This document shows positions 10,923 through 19,681 of a stretch of 64,000 nucleotides of DNA, piece after piece. The notes below the pieces were generated by a model. The model did not search any database, was not told the DNA's origin, and saw only the letters and a program-made list of their open reading frames with translations. Position numbers and translations under genes: made by a program. Each line of letters begins with the position of its first letter. The first letter of the stretch is position 1. The stretch is from Ichthyophis bannanicus (Eukaryota; Chordata; Amphibia; Gymnophiona; Ichthyophiidae), in contig CM066034.1 of assembly GCA_033557465.1 (NCBI GenBank), positions 410,046,159 through 410,110,158 of the forward strand. The letters are read 5' to 3'.

Positions 10923-11959
10923 TCCTCGCTCCCCTCCGCCTGCCTTCAGATGTGGAGGCGGTCGTCTTGGCTTCCAGACGGCCCTCCACCTGGAAGTCCT
11001 ATGCTCTGAAGTGGCGTCGGTTCTCCGTCTGGTGTGCTCAGCAGTCTCAAGATCCCTTCTCCTGTTCAGCGTCAGTGGTCTTGCAGTACTTGCTTTCCCT
11101 CTCCAATCTTGGACTTAAGTACAACTCGGTCAAGGTCCACCTCAGTGCTCTTTCTGCACACCACATGCCGGTGGAGGGCAGACCTCTTTCTAGCCACCCT
11201 CTGGTGGCTCGTTTTCTCAGAGGCCTCCTTCTCCTTAAACCGCCTTTGCGCCCCCCAGCCCCGAACTGGGATCTCAATGTGGTTTTACAGCGGATTACCT
11301 GTCCGCCTTTTGAGCCTATGGCTACCTGTCCTCTTCGTTTTCTTTCTTGGAAAACCTTGTTCTTGGTGGCCCTCACTTCTGCTAGACGCGTTAGTGAGCT
11401 ACAGGCCCTGGTGTCTGATCCTCCGTACTCTAGGTTCTACAAGAACCGGGTAGTCCTACGGACTCACCCTAAGTTTCTTCCCAAAGTGGTTTCCCCTTTT
11501 CACATCAACCAGGAGGTGGTGCTTCCGACCTACTTTCCCAGGCCACACTCCAGCCGAGCTGAAATGGTCTTGCATACCCTGGACTGTAGAAGGGCATTGA
11601 CCTTCTACCTTGACCGTACGCGGGAGCACAGAAGAGCTGTTCAGCTCTTCGTCTCTTATGACCCCAATAAGTTGGGGCTCCCTGTCTCCAAGCGTACTCT
11701 GTCCATCTGGATTGCTGACTGTATCGCTTGGGCTTACGAGGCAGCCGGCCTCGCCTTGGAAAGTCGAGTCACGGCCCATCGTGTTCGGGTGAAGGCTACG
11801 TCAGTGGCTTACCTCCGCTCTGTTCCATTGGCAGACATCTGCCGGGCCGCTACTTGGTCTTCAAGCCAGACCTTTGCGGCCCATTACTGCCTAGAGAGGG
11901 AGTCCCGCAGGAACAGTGCTTTCGGACAGGCAGTCCTCCGTAACCTCTTCGAGGTATAG
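10658..11959 (+). CDS. E3 tyrosine recombinase (433 codons, open)
   Basis: DIRS-type tyrosine recombinase, which joins the circular cDNA to the target by strand exchange. An N-terminal core-binding region (LASRRPSTWKSYALKWRRF) is followed by the catalytic domain with arginine I in TSARRVSELQAL, HxxR in TAHRVR, the RAATWSS motif and nucleophile Tyr in FAAHYCL. It ends NLFEV. The start at 10658 is the ATG homologous to the first ATG of the E8 ORF and overlaps the Dam-like part of pol in the -1 frame. The frame is open back to 9086, so the true start is uncertain. No inactivating change is visible. Confidence 0.85.
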   Translation: MVHRPLVCLPSHAAGVSDTLQGSEGQSLGDPSSSPVAAATLVPPSNAAGGGHPSSSGIPARPPVTGSGDSPAPQPPVPASDGLAAERVVLAPLRLPSDVEAVVLASRRPSTWKSYALKWRRFSVWCAQQSQDPFSCSASVVLQYLLSLSNLGLKYNSVKVHLSALSAHHMPVEGRPLSSHPLVARFLRGLLLLKPPLRPPAPNWDLNVVLQRITCPPFEPMATCPLRFLSWKTLFLVALTSARRVSELQALVSDPPYSRFYKNRVVLRTHPKFLPKVVSPFHINQEVVLPTYFPRPHSSRAEMVLHTLDCRRALTFYLDRTREHRRAVQLFVSYDPNKLGLPVSKRTLSIWIADCIAWAYEAAGLALESRVTAHRVRVKATSVAYLRSVPLADICRAATWSSSQTFAAHYCLERESRRNSAFGQAVLRNLFEV

Positions 11960-12027
11960 GCAACTCCTACCCTCCATCCCGGATGTTGGGCTACCGGTTG
12001 GAGACGTATTCAGAGAAGATTCCTTCC

Positions 12028-12190
12028 ATCTCCAGGAACAAGCAGGAATAAGTCCTCACATATGGGTACGTCGGAACCGACGGAGCCTGCGCGGGAAAGC
12101 TCCCCAGCTTCCTAGAATGGAAGCTTTTGGGACCTCCCACTGCACATGCGCGCTGCCTTCCCGCCTTCCTGAACAGCTCTCCTCAGTTTC
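12028..12190 (+). repeat. E4 left inverted terminal repeat
   Basis: 163 bp, inverted copy of 17462-17623 with no mismatch seen after position 12050. Contains CGTCGGAACCGACG and a GCACATGCGCGC block, the type A counterpart of the NRF1-like site in E3. Confidence 0.95.
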
Positions 12191-12409
12191 TCTTTTTCCG
12201 CGGAGCCAGCAGGTCGTGTATCCTGTCACCGCTGAAGAAATTGTAGTTTTTTGTTTTGTTTCTTTAGACCGCGTACCTGCCTTCCCATACCGATACCGGT
12301 ATCGCCGGTCTTCCTTTTTCTTTCTTGAAAAATTATTTTCTTTTTCTTTTATTATTTTTCAGCACTTGGTCACTTCAGTTAGGCCTTCAGGCCTACTTGA
12401 ATTCTCCAC

Positions 12410-14218
12410 ATGGAGAAGCCAGCCCCTGGATTTAAGAAGTGTACCAAGTGTACTGCTGTAATATCAGTCACAGACACCCATGAATGGTGTCTTAAATGTT
12501 TGGGGCCTGACCACTCCATTCCGGACTGCCCTTCCTGCTCCCAAATGTCTAAGCGTGGGCTGCAGAACCGGGCCAACAAATTCCATGTGCTGTTTGCTTC
12601 AGAGAATCCAACATCACAGTCATCCAGGTCATCATCTCCGGATGGATCTCAGGTAACCAAACCTTCTGTGGGCAAGTCCTCAAAGGGCAAATCTCCTTCA
12701 AAGCATCGAGAGGCTCTTAGTTTTGAGGACCCTGCCCCAGCCAAACAGCCCCGGCGGGAAGCTCTGCCTTCCAAAACGCCAATTCAGGGGCTACAGGTTG
12801 ACATCGATGGCACGGCCTCGACAGATCACCTGTTGGACTGCTCTGGGGTACCGGCCCATACCGGTACCGACATCCAGGCAGCCGTGGCGTCTATGGGCAA
12901 TACTGTCCAATCCATGCAGCAGGCCGTCATGGCTTTCATTAAAGCTGCAACGCCATCGGTACCGCTTCCAGCGGTTCCGGGCCCGGTTCCGGTATCGTCC
13001 GCCATGCCGGAACCCAGGCCTTCCTCTTCTAAACGCAAATCGGTACCGTATGGGCTTTCGCTCCATACCGCTTCCATACCCGGTACGCCCGATGTCGATA
13101 CCGATCGGTATGCGTATCGTGCGTTGGAGGAAACTAGAGAATACACCGATTCCTCTGAGGATTTTGGCTCCTCTGATGAGTCTGCAGAGCTCTCCCTTGA
13201 CCTTCCTGAGGAACCTTCTTCTCCAAAAAGGAGAATGTCTCCTCCAGAGGATTTGTCCTTTCAGGACTTTATTTTAGAAATGGCTAAAGGCCTTTCTATC
13301 ACTACCTCCTCTGAAAGGGAACCAAGGTCAAAAAGATTGGATATTTTAGGATACTCTAAGTCTCCTAAAGAAGCAGTTACCCTGCCTATCCATGAAATCC
13401 TTCAGGAACAATTGATGGATTTCTGGGAGAACCCTTTAACTCTGTCTCCTTATTCCCGTAGGTTGGACACCATGTATCGGGTCCCTCCTTCTCCTGGTTT
13501 TCAGAAAACTCAATTGCCTCATCACTCCATTGTGGTAAAGTCTGCAATGAAAAAGATCAAGAGTACTAAAAGGCACTCTTCTACACCTCCAGGAAGGGAA
13601 TGTAAGACACTGGACTCTTTTGGTAGGAAAATCTTCCAGGCTAGTATGCTTATAGCCAGGATTAATTCCTACAGCCTCTATATGGGCATGTTCCTAGGGG
13701 AACTTGCCAAGAAAGTGCGGCATTTTGCCCCCTTTATCCCTGAGGATCAACAGGAGGACTTCCTTTCTGTAGTGAAACAACTTTCAGATGTTTCTAAGTT
13801 CTCCAACAGAGCTGCCTTTGATTCCTTCGAGGGAGCCAGCAGAGCTTCTGGCATTGCTATTGCAGCCAGACGTCTGGCTTGGCTCCAGGCTTCTGATCTG
13901 GAACCCTGGGTTCTAGATGGCTTACGGAATCTGCCCTGTACAGGTGAGAACTTATTCGGTGCAGAGTGGCAAGTTAAAACCACTCAAATGGACGCTGAAA
14001 ATGCCACCTTAGAGAGACTTTCTAAGTCCACTTCTACTCCCACTAAGAAGAAGTCTTTCAAGAGGCCTTATTATAAGAAGGCCAGATATGCTTCCAATAC
14101 TGGCCAGCAATCTTCTCAACCTCGTTTTGCGGCTAAACGTCAGCAAACGAAACAAGCAAGAGCAAAGCCTGCAGCAGCTACTACAGCTCAACAGGCTCCA
14201 CCCCCTCAGGGGTTTTGA
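12410..14218 (+). CDS. E4 gag (602 codons, intact)
   Basis: An uninterrupted Gag-like ORF. Residues 8-45 hold the Cys/His cluster (FKKCTKC, DTHEWCLKCLGPDH, CPSC), followed by a long Ser/Pro-rich acidic linker. The core segment begins SPPEDLSFQDFI and carries LPHHSIVVKSAMKKIKS and PPGRECKTLDSFGRK. The C-terminus is basic and Gln/Ala/Pro-rich, ending PPPQGF. ATG at 12410 follows a pyrimidine-rich 5' UTR and matches the start position in E2, E3 and E5. It should assemble the particle for element RNA (inference from family). Pol overlaps its end in the +1 frame. Confidence 0.88.
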   Translation: MEKPAPGFKKCTKCTAVISVTDTHEWCLKCLGPDHSIPDCPSCSQMSKRGLQNRANKFHVLFASENPTSQSSRSSSPDGSQVTKPSVGKSSKGKSPSKHREALSFEDPAPAKQPRREALPSKTPIQGLQVDIDGTASTDHLLDCSGVPAHTGTDIQAAVASMGNTVQSMQQAVMAFIKAATPSVPLPAVPGPVPVSSAMPEPRPSSSKRKSVPYGLSLHTASIPGTPDVDTDRYAYRALEETREYTDSSEDFGSSDESAELSLDLPEEPSSPKRRMSPPEDLSFQDFILEMAKGLSITTSSEREPRSKRLDILGYSKSPKEAVTLPIHEILQEQLMDFWENPLTLSPYSRRLDTMYRVPPSPGFQKTQLPHHSIVVKSAMKKIKSTKRHSSTPPGRECKTLDSFGRKIFQASMLIARINSYSLYMGMFLGELAKKVRHFAPFIPEDQQEDFLSVVKQLSDVSKFSNRAAFDSFEGASRASGIAIAARRLAWLQASDLEPWVLDGLRNLPCTGENLFGAEWQVKTTQMDAENATLERLSKSTSTPTKKKSFKRPYYKKARYASNTGQQSSQPRFAAKRQQTKQARAKPAAATTAQQAPPPQGF

Positions 14219-16146
14219 TTTGCCCCTAGAGAACTTGCCATTCCTGGTTCTGGACCAACCAGAACCTCTCACCATACCTGGAAGGTTAGCTCACTTTGCT
14301 CCCAGATGGGAACAAATCACAACAGAGCAATGGACCCTCTCTATCATCCGAGAGGGTTACAAACTTCATTTCTCCAACCTTCCTCCTCATCACATGGTGA
14401 GACCCTTCAATTCTCCATCTCCTCTCCTAGCCCTGTTGGGTCGGGAGATCTCTTCTCTGCTTGCCCAAGGGGCCATAGAAGAGGTTCCTCTTCATCAACA
14501 AGGGTCAGGTTTCTACTCCCCCTATTTTCTCATTCCAAAGAAGACAGGGGGATTCAGACCAATCCTAGATCTGAGAGAATTGAACAAATTTCTGTACAAG
14601 GAGAAATTCAAAATGCTCTCTTTGGGCATTCTCCTTCCATACCTTCAGAGTCAGGACTGGCTTTGTTCTCTAGACCTGCAGGATGCGTATACACATCTAC
14701 TCATCCATCCATCCATCCCACAGAAAATATCTTCGCTTTCTGTTCAGGGGAAGTCATTACCAATACAGAGTACTTCCCTTCGGTCTCGCCTCTGCCCCAA
14801 GAGTCTTTACCAAATGCATGGCAGTCGTAGCCGCATTTCTCAGAAGCATGGGGATTTTCGTATTCCCATATCTGGACGACTGGCTCATTCGAGCTCCAAC
14901 TCAGTCGCAGGCCCAGATTTCCCTAGACCGCACAAGGAGCCTTCTGCAGTATCTGGGACTGGTGGTAAACCTTCCCAAGTCTCAACTCAGCCCTACTCAG
15001 TCTCTAGAATTCATAGGGGCCCAGTTGGACACCACCACTGCAAGAGCCTACCTTCCACTGGTTCGGGGTCAGCGTCTGCTGAGCTTGGCCTCCCAAGCCC
15101 AGTCCAGTACTCACTTGACAGCCAGGGAAATGCTACGCCTCCTGGGCCATATGGCCTCCACAGTACATGTGGTGCCCTATGCTCGTCTTCATATGAGAGC
15201 AGCTCAATGGACCCTGGCCACCCAGTGGACTCAGGCGTCGGGAGCACTCTCAGACCAAATACAAACCTCAAACCGTCTGTCTTGGTCCCTCCATTGGTGG
15301 ATATCCACCAAGAATCTGTTGTTGGGGGCTCCCTTTCAGCCCTTGCTACCCCAAGCAACCCTCACAACAGATGCCTCCCAATTGGGGTGGGGAGCCCATC
15401 TGCTAACTCTCTCCACTCAGGGCACTTGGTCTCCACAGGAGGCCACCCTTCATATCAACCTCCTGGAACTGCGAGCAATTTACCTTGCCCTCAAGGTCTT
15501 CTATACCCTCCTTGCCAACCTGACTGTCCTGGTTCAGACAGACAATCAGGTGGCCATGTTTTACATAAACAAACAAGGAGGGACGGGCTCTCTGTCGCTT
15601 TGCAACGAAGCTCTCAGATTATGGGCCTTCGCCAGAGAGCACCAAATTCATCTGCTAGCAGTGTATCTTCCAGGAGTTCAAAACTCTCGAGCAGACAGGC
15701 TCAGTCGAGTTCTGCTGCCACACGAGTGGTCCCTACACGTGGACCAGATAAGCAGAATCTTTCAGGAATGGGGGACCCCGGACATAGACCTCTTTGCAAG
15801 TCCGTGGAATGCCAAACTTCCCCGGTTCTGTTCCAGGACTCCGTGTCAGGAAGCTCAGGCCACGGACGCCTTTCTCCTCCATTGGGGTCAGGCGTTCCTA
15901 TATGCCTTTCCACCCATTCCGCTGATTCCCAAGACTCTGTTCAAACTCCAGAGAGATCACGGCTCTATGATCCTCATAGCTCCACGCTGGCCACGCCAAG
16001 TGTGGTTCCCTCTGCTTCTACAGCTCTCCCAGGGATCCTCCCTGGACTTAGGAGCTGCACCAGACCTTCTGTCTCAGGAGGAGGGTACTTTGTGGCACCC
16101 AAACCCCAAATCCCTACATCTCCGAGCTTGGTTACTGAAGGCTTAA
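14088..16146 (+). pseudogene. E4 pol: RT, RNase H, Dam-like domain, one frameshift
   Basis: The N-terminal segment (FDLPLENLPFLV, then FLIPKKTGGFRPILDLRELN and SLDLQDAYTHLLIHPS) is in one frame. At about 14700 a run of ATCC units holds one extra 4-nt unit, and the rest continues in the next frame from 14683. That part has FGLASAPRVFTKC, catalytic FPYLDDWLIRA, RNase H (TTDASQLGWGAH, LELRAI, TDNQVAMFYINKQGG) and the Dam-like domain (DLFASPWNAK, YAFPPIPLI, LIAPRWPRQ), ending AWLLKA. The upstream ATG at 14088 lies within gag; whether it initiates is unknown. Confidence 0.9.
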
Positions 16147-17183
16147 GTCTTCAAGACTTTAATCTTTCTCAACCTGTGAAAGATATCCTTCATGCCTCTA
16201 GGAAACCTTCCACGAGGCGGTCTTATGCTTTCAAATGGAAACGTTTTTCCATTTGGTGTGCTCAGCAGGGCCTTGACCCTCTGACACTTCCTTTGAATTC
16301 CCTCTTAGACTATCTCCTGCATCTTTCCAATGCAGGCCTTAAGACGAATTCTGTAAGAGTCCATTTAAGTGCTATTTCAGCATCCCTGAAACCTATAAAT
16401 GGACAACCTATCTCCTCTCATCCTCTTGTTGCAAGATTCATGAGAGGCCTGACTCTCACTAAACCTCCCATCAGACCCCCCCGGTCGCATGGGATTTGAA
16501 TCTAGTGCTTGGTCAGCTTATGAAGCCACCTTTTGAGCCGTTATTTTCTACCTCCTTGAAATTTCTTTCCTGGAAGGTACTATTCCTAATTGCAGTCACT
16601 TCCGCTCGCCGCATCAGCGAACTGCAGGCTCTAGTGGCTAATCCACCTTATACAAGATTTCATCATGACAAGGTGGTCCTTAGGACGAATCCCCACTTTA
16701 TGCCCAAAGTGGTCTCGCCTTTTCATCTTAATCAAGAGGTATATCTACCGGTTTTTTTTTCCGGCTCCTCATGCATCCAGTGCAGAGAGGAACCTTCATA
16801 CTCTGGATTGTAAAAGAGCTCTAGCCTTTTACCTTAATAGGACTCAGCCACATCGAAAGTCTTCTCAACTTTTCGTGGCTTTTGATCCTTCACATTTGGG
16901 ACTTCCAGTCTCCAAGCATACACTTTCCAATTGGATTGCTCAGTGTATTTCCTTTGCTTACCAGAGTAAAAACATTTCTCTGGAAGGCCATGTCACAGCT
17001 CACAATGTGAGAGCCATGGCAACTTCTATGGCTCATCTGCACTCTGTTTCCATTGATCAGATCTGTCGAGCCGCTACCTGGGCCTCGGTTCATACCTTTA
17101 CAGCCCATTACTGTTTGGACAAGGACTCCCGCCGGGATGCCTTGTTTGGCCAGGCTGTCCTCAAACACCTGTTCCATTCTTAG
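16030..17183 (+). pseudogene. E4 tyrosine recombinase, two frameshifts
   Basis: Same architecture as the E3 recombinase: core-binding segment (LHASRKPSTRRSYAFKWKRF), TSARRISELQAL, HxxR in TAHNVRAM, RAATWAS, nucleophile Tyr in FTAHYCL, end HLFHS. Two homopolymer changes break it: in a C run at about 16482 and in a T run at about 16750 (GTTTTTTTTTCCGG in E4, a shorter run in E1 and E5). Given the otherwise fresh state of E4, these could be assembly errors or true recent mutations. Confidence 0.85.
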
Positions 17184-17283
17184 ACAACTCCTGCCCACCT
17201 TCCCAGGATGGATGCCTGAGATCCATACGAAGATGGCGAACCCTTGGAGGGGGATCTCCCAGGCATCTCAGCTAGGGAGTCCC

Positions 17284-17379
17284 CATATGTGAGGACTTAT
17301 TCCTGCTTGTTCCTGGAGATAGCACAGTTACTTACCTGTAACAGGTGATCTCTGGGAACAGCAGGAATTAGTCCTCACA
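17284..17379 (+). repeat. E4 internal complementary region
   Basis: 17284-17320 is the exact reverse complement of the element's first 37 bp; 17321-17379 is the exact reverse complement of its last 59 bp. The junction (GGAGAT then AGCACAG) shows both ends head to tail. DIRS models use this region as template to join cDNA ends into a circle. Confidence 0.93.
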
Positions 17380-17461
17380 ACCCACCCACCTCCCCTAGGA
17401 GTTGTATCTTCTATCTATCTGTCTTCCTGTCCTCTCTCTCTATTGTCTCAGCTATAAACTC

Positions 17462-17650
17462 GAAACTGAGGAGAGCTGTTCAGGAAGGCGGGAAGGCAGC
17501 GCGCATGTGCAGTGGGAGGTCCCAAAAGCTTCCATTCTAGGAAGCTGGGGAGCTTTCCCGCGCAGGCTCCGTCGGTTCCGACGTACCCATATGTGAGGAC
17601 TAATTCCTGCTGTTCCCAGAGATCACCTGTTACAGGTAAGTAACTGTGCT
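17462..17650 (+). repeat. E4 right inverted terminal repeat with 27-nt extension
   Basis: Inverted copy of the left ITR plus a 27-nt outer extension (17624-17650). The extension contains the near-palindrome CACCTGTTACAGGTA and the splice-donor-like CAGGTAAGT (17633-17641). Confidence 0.93.
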
Positions 17651-17722
17651 TTCTGGGCTACTGAGCTTGAGGGAGCTCATTTTTGTGCTTAGGGTCTCCG
17701 GTAGCCTTAAGCTTGGGAGTCC

Positions 17723-17819
17723 CATATGTGAGGACTGACTTCCTGCTTGGTCCTGGAGAAAGCGTAGTTACTCACCTGTAACAGGTGTTCTCCAGGAGGA
17801 GCAGGAATCATTCCTCACA
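17723..17819 (+). repeat. E3 internal complementary region
   Basis: 17723-17760 is complementary to the first 38 bp of E3. 17761-17819 is complementary to its last 59 bp with a few mismatches (one in the AGGAGGAGC block). E4 is inserted just upstream. Confidence 0.9.
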
Positions 17820-17899
17820 ACCCTCCCTCCTCCCCTTGGAGTTGCAGTTCTATGCTTTCGTTTTTGCTAATTTTTTGCTGTCTTTTAGCTATGTCATCT

Positions 17900-18086
17900 G
17901 ACTGAGCAAGATGGCACCCTTGGGCGGGAAGAGGACCGCGCATGCGCGCTGCAATTCCCAAAGGCTTTCTTTGAAAGCTGGGGAAATTTGCTCCGCGAGG
18001 GCTCCGTCGGCACCGACGTCACCCATATGTGAGGACTGATTCCTGCTGCTCCTGGAGAACACCTGTTACAGGTGAGTAACTACGCT
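17900..18086 (+). repeat. E3 right inverted terminal repeat with 27-nt extension
   Basis: Inverted copy of 6676-6837 plus the 27-nt extension 18060-18086, with CACCTGTTACAGGTG and a CAGGTGAGT donor-like motif. Confidence 0.92.
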
Positions 18087-18632
18087 TTCTCCTTGGGAAT
18101 AGGGGCTTTTTTCCATACCCTCTCTTCCCTTCCGGACTGGGCTAATTCTCCAGATCGGTCAGTCTTCTTCTTTTAGTCCTCAATGTAAATAACTCTATAC
18201 CTAAAAGAGTTTTCAGCTTTTTTCCATAAAGCTTTCCATTGAAGACCTGCCGTTCTTCTCCTGCCCCAGTTGACACCTGGGTCACCTGCCCATTCCAGAT
18301 TTGGAACTTCATCCTCACTGCTGTGAAGTTACCTTGAAGATTCTGCTACTGCATCTACAGTACACTCCATCACAGTTCTACTTCCTACAATCCAGTAGGT
18401 AAATTCTATATTGTACTAGTTCATTAAATATTTTAATGATACTTGACATACATTCTAAAGACTCCTCTCTCCTGTAGTCTTTAGACCTGCTGTTCCTTGC
18501 AGCTCTTCTCTGTTCAACTCCTACCCCCTATCCCTCAGGGGATGCCGGGGATCCAGGTTTGGAAAATGCCGTCCTGTTCCAGGCATACGCATTTTATGGG
18601 ATCTCCCCTGGCATCCACAGCTAGGGAGTCCC
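18087..18632 (+). other. E2 tail after E3: no readable recombinase gene
   Basis: Up to about 18510 no coding frame or recombinase motif is visible. From about 18515 (CAACTCCTACCCC) the 3' UTR typical of type A copies is recognisable, leading to the ICR. The recombinase gene of E2 is deleted or decayed beyond recognition. Confidence 0.6.
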
Positions 18633-18728
18633 CATATGTGAAGACTCATTCCTGCTTGTTCCTGGAGATAGCACGGTTAATTACCTGTAACAGGTGATCT
18701 CTGGGAACAGCAGGAATTAGTCTTCACA
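18633..18728 (+). repeat. E2 internal complementary region
   Basis: 18633-18669 is complementary to the left terminus of E2 and 18670-18728 to its right terminus, meeting at GGAGAT/AGCACGG. The CCGTGCT variant at the element's end is mirrored in the ICR (AGCACGG), so both arose from the same template. Confidence 0.9.
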
Positions 18729-18806
18729 ACCCACCCACCTCCCCTAGGAGTTGTATCTATTTATCTCCTTTCCTCTTTCTCGCCTTCTGTCTCAGCTATG
18801 AAACTC

Positions 18807-18992
18807 AACTGAGGAGAGGCAGTGGGAAAGGCAGGAAGTCACCGCGCAGGCGCGAGGGATGCTCCTAAAAGCTTTCTGATTGGATGCTGGGGAGCATTCC
18901 CGTGCAGGCTCCGTCGGTACCGACGTACCCATATGTGAAGACTAATTCCTGCTGTTCCCAGAGATCACCTGTTACAGGTAAGTAACCGTGCT
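18807..18992 (+). repeat. E2 right inverted terminal repeat with 27-nt extension
   Basis: Inverted copy of 1627-1786 with about three substitutions, plus the extension 18966-18992. Confidence 0.9.
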
Positions 18993-19200
18993 TTCTCTGG
19001 AGGGCCATGTCACAGCTCACAATGTGAGGGCCATGGCAGCCTCTATGGCTCATCTAAACTCTGTGTCCATCGACCAAATCTGTCGAGCGGCCACTTGGGC
19101 CTCGGTTCATACCTTTACAGCCCATTACTGCTTGGACAAGGACTCCCGCCGGGATGCCTTGTTTGGTCAGGCTGTTCTCAAACACCTGTTCCATACCTAA
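18993..19200 (+). pseudogene. E1 tyrosine recombinase, 3' part
   Basis: Continuation of the recombinase gene cut at 1626. It carries the HxxR motif (TAHNVRAM), the RAATW motif, and the nucleophile tyrosine in FTAHYCL, and ends HLFHT followed by TAA. The frame matches the 5' part once E2 is disregarded: E2 is 17366 bp and the ORF phase shifts accordingly. All active-site positions expected for the family (R, HxxR, Y) are therefore split between the two pieces. The sequence resembles the homologous end of E4 (to 17183) and E5 (to 25772). Confidence 0.88.
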
Positions 19201-19316
19201 TCAACTCCTACCCCCCATCCCTGGTTGGATGCCTGAGATCCATAGGGGCATGTAGAGCCCTTCTCAGGGACTCACAACCTTGGAGATCTTCCTGGCATCT
19301 CTAGCTGGGGAGTCCC

Positions 19317-19412
19317 CATATGTGAAGACTCATTCCTGCTTGTTCCTGGAGATAGCACAGTTACTTACCTGTAACAGGTGATCTCTGGGAACAGCAGGAA
19401 TAAGTCTTCACA
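19317..19412 (+). repeat. E1 internal complementary region
   Basis: Same structure as in E4: left-terminus half 19317-19353, right-terminus half 19354-19412. Confidence 0.88.
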
Positions 19413-19494
19413 ACCCACCCACCTCCCCTAGGAGTTGTATCTCTCTATCTTTCCTTTCCTCTCTCTCTCTCTCTTTGTCTCAGCTTAAAACTCG

Positions 19495-19681
19495 AACTGG
19501 AGAGAGGTGGTTGGGAAAGGCGGGAAGCAGCGCGCAGGCGCTATGGGATGCTCCCAAAAGCTTTCTTTCTGGATGCTGGGGAGTGTTCCCGCGCAGGCTC
19601 CGTCGGTACCGACGATACCATATGTGAAGACTTATTCCTGCTGTTCCCAGAGATCACCTGTTACAGGTAAGTAACTGTGCT
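19495..19681 (+). repeat. E1 right inverted terminal repeat
   Basis: Resembles the right ITRs of E2 and E5, with the extension at 19655-19681. Its left partner lies before the window. Confidence 0.85.

Larger units (their letters stand above)
12028..17650 (+). mobile_element. DIRS element E4 (type A), innermost and youngest of the left nest
   Basis: A complete 5623-bp copy inserted in the 3' UTR of E3. It starts ATCTCCAGGAAC at 12028 and ends GTGCT at 17650. The flanks CCTTCC and TTCTGGGC rejoin to the uninterrupted sequence in E8 near 46555, so no target duplication was made. Left ITR (12028-12190) and right ITR (17462-17650) appear identical past the first 30 bp. The ICR (17284-17379) matches both termini exactly. 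Gag is open; pol and YR carry three small frameshifts. Confidence 0.95.
6676..18086 (+). mobile_element. DIRS element E3 (type B), split by E4
   Basis: E3 starts TTCTCCAGGACC at 6676 and ends TACGCT at 18086, inserted in the decayed pol of E2; the right flank begins TTCT. Contents: left ITR 6676-6837, 5' UTR, gag from 7083, pol to 10922, recombinase to 11959, 3' UTR, insertion E4 (12028-17650), ICR 17723-17819, right ITR 17900-18086. The element alone is 5788 bp. E8 is a close relative with the same layout. Damage is slight: a 2-nt insertion in gag and one stop in RNase H. Confidence 0.94.
1627..18992 (+). mobile_element. DIRS element E2 (type A, divergent), split by E3 and an inverted-repeat insertion
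   Basis: E2 starts ATCTCCAGGAAC at 1627 and ends CCGTGCT at 18992. It is inserted in the recombinase gene of E1. The flanks CCT and TTCTCTGG rejoin to the uninterrupted sequence seen in E5 near 25560, so there is no target duplication. Contents: left ITR 1627-1786, gag 1994-4811 (split), a decayed pol region 5063-6675, insertion E3 (6676-18086), a decayed tail 18087-18632, ICR 18633-18728, right ITR 18807-18992. Without its insertions it is about 5.2 kb, close to the 5.6-5.8 kb of the other copies. Confidence 0.9.
1..19681 (+). mobile_element. DIRS element E1 (type A), 5' part outside the window, split by E2
   Basis: E1 occupies 1-1626 and 18993-19681; the DNA between is the later insertion E2. 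The visible parts are the end of pol (RNase H and Dam-like domain), the recombinase gene, a 3' UTR, the ICR (19317-19412) and the right ITR ending at 19681 with GTGCT. It is inserted in DIRS E0, whose RNase H coding sequence resumes at 19682 with TTCT. The two halves of the recombinase gene lie in the same frame once the 17366-bp E2 is disregarded, so E1 had an open recombinase gene when E2 arrived. Its own left ITR lies before the window. Confidence 0.9.

Noticed and set aside
17321..17650. 330-bp unit with inverted ends (AGCACAG...CTGTGCT) as a separate MITE
   Set aside because: It is the right half of the ICR plus the right ITR of a DIRS element. It always occurs in that context here, and its outer half matches the left terminus.
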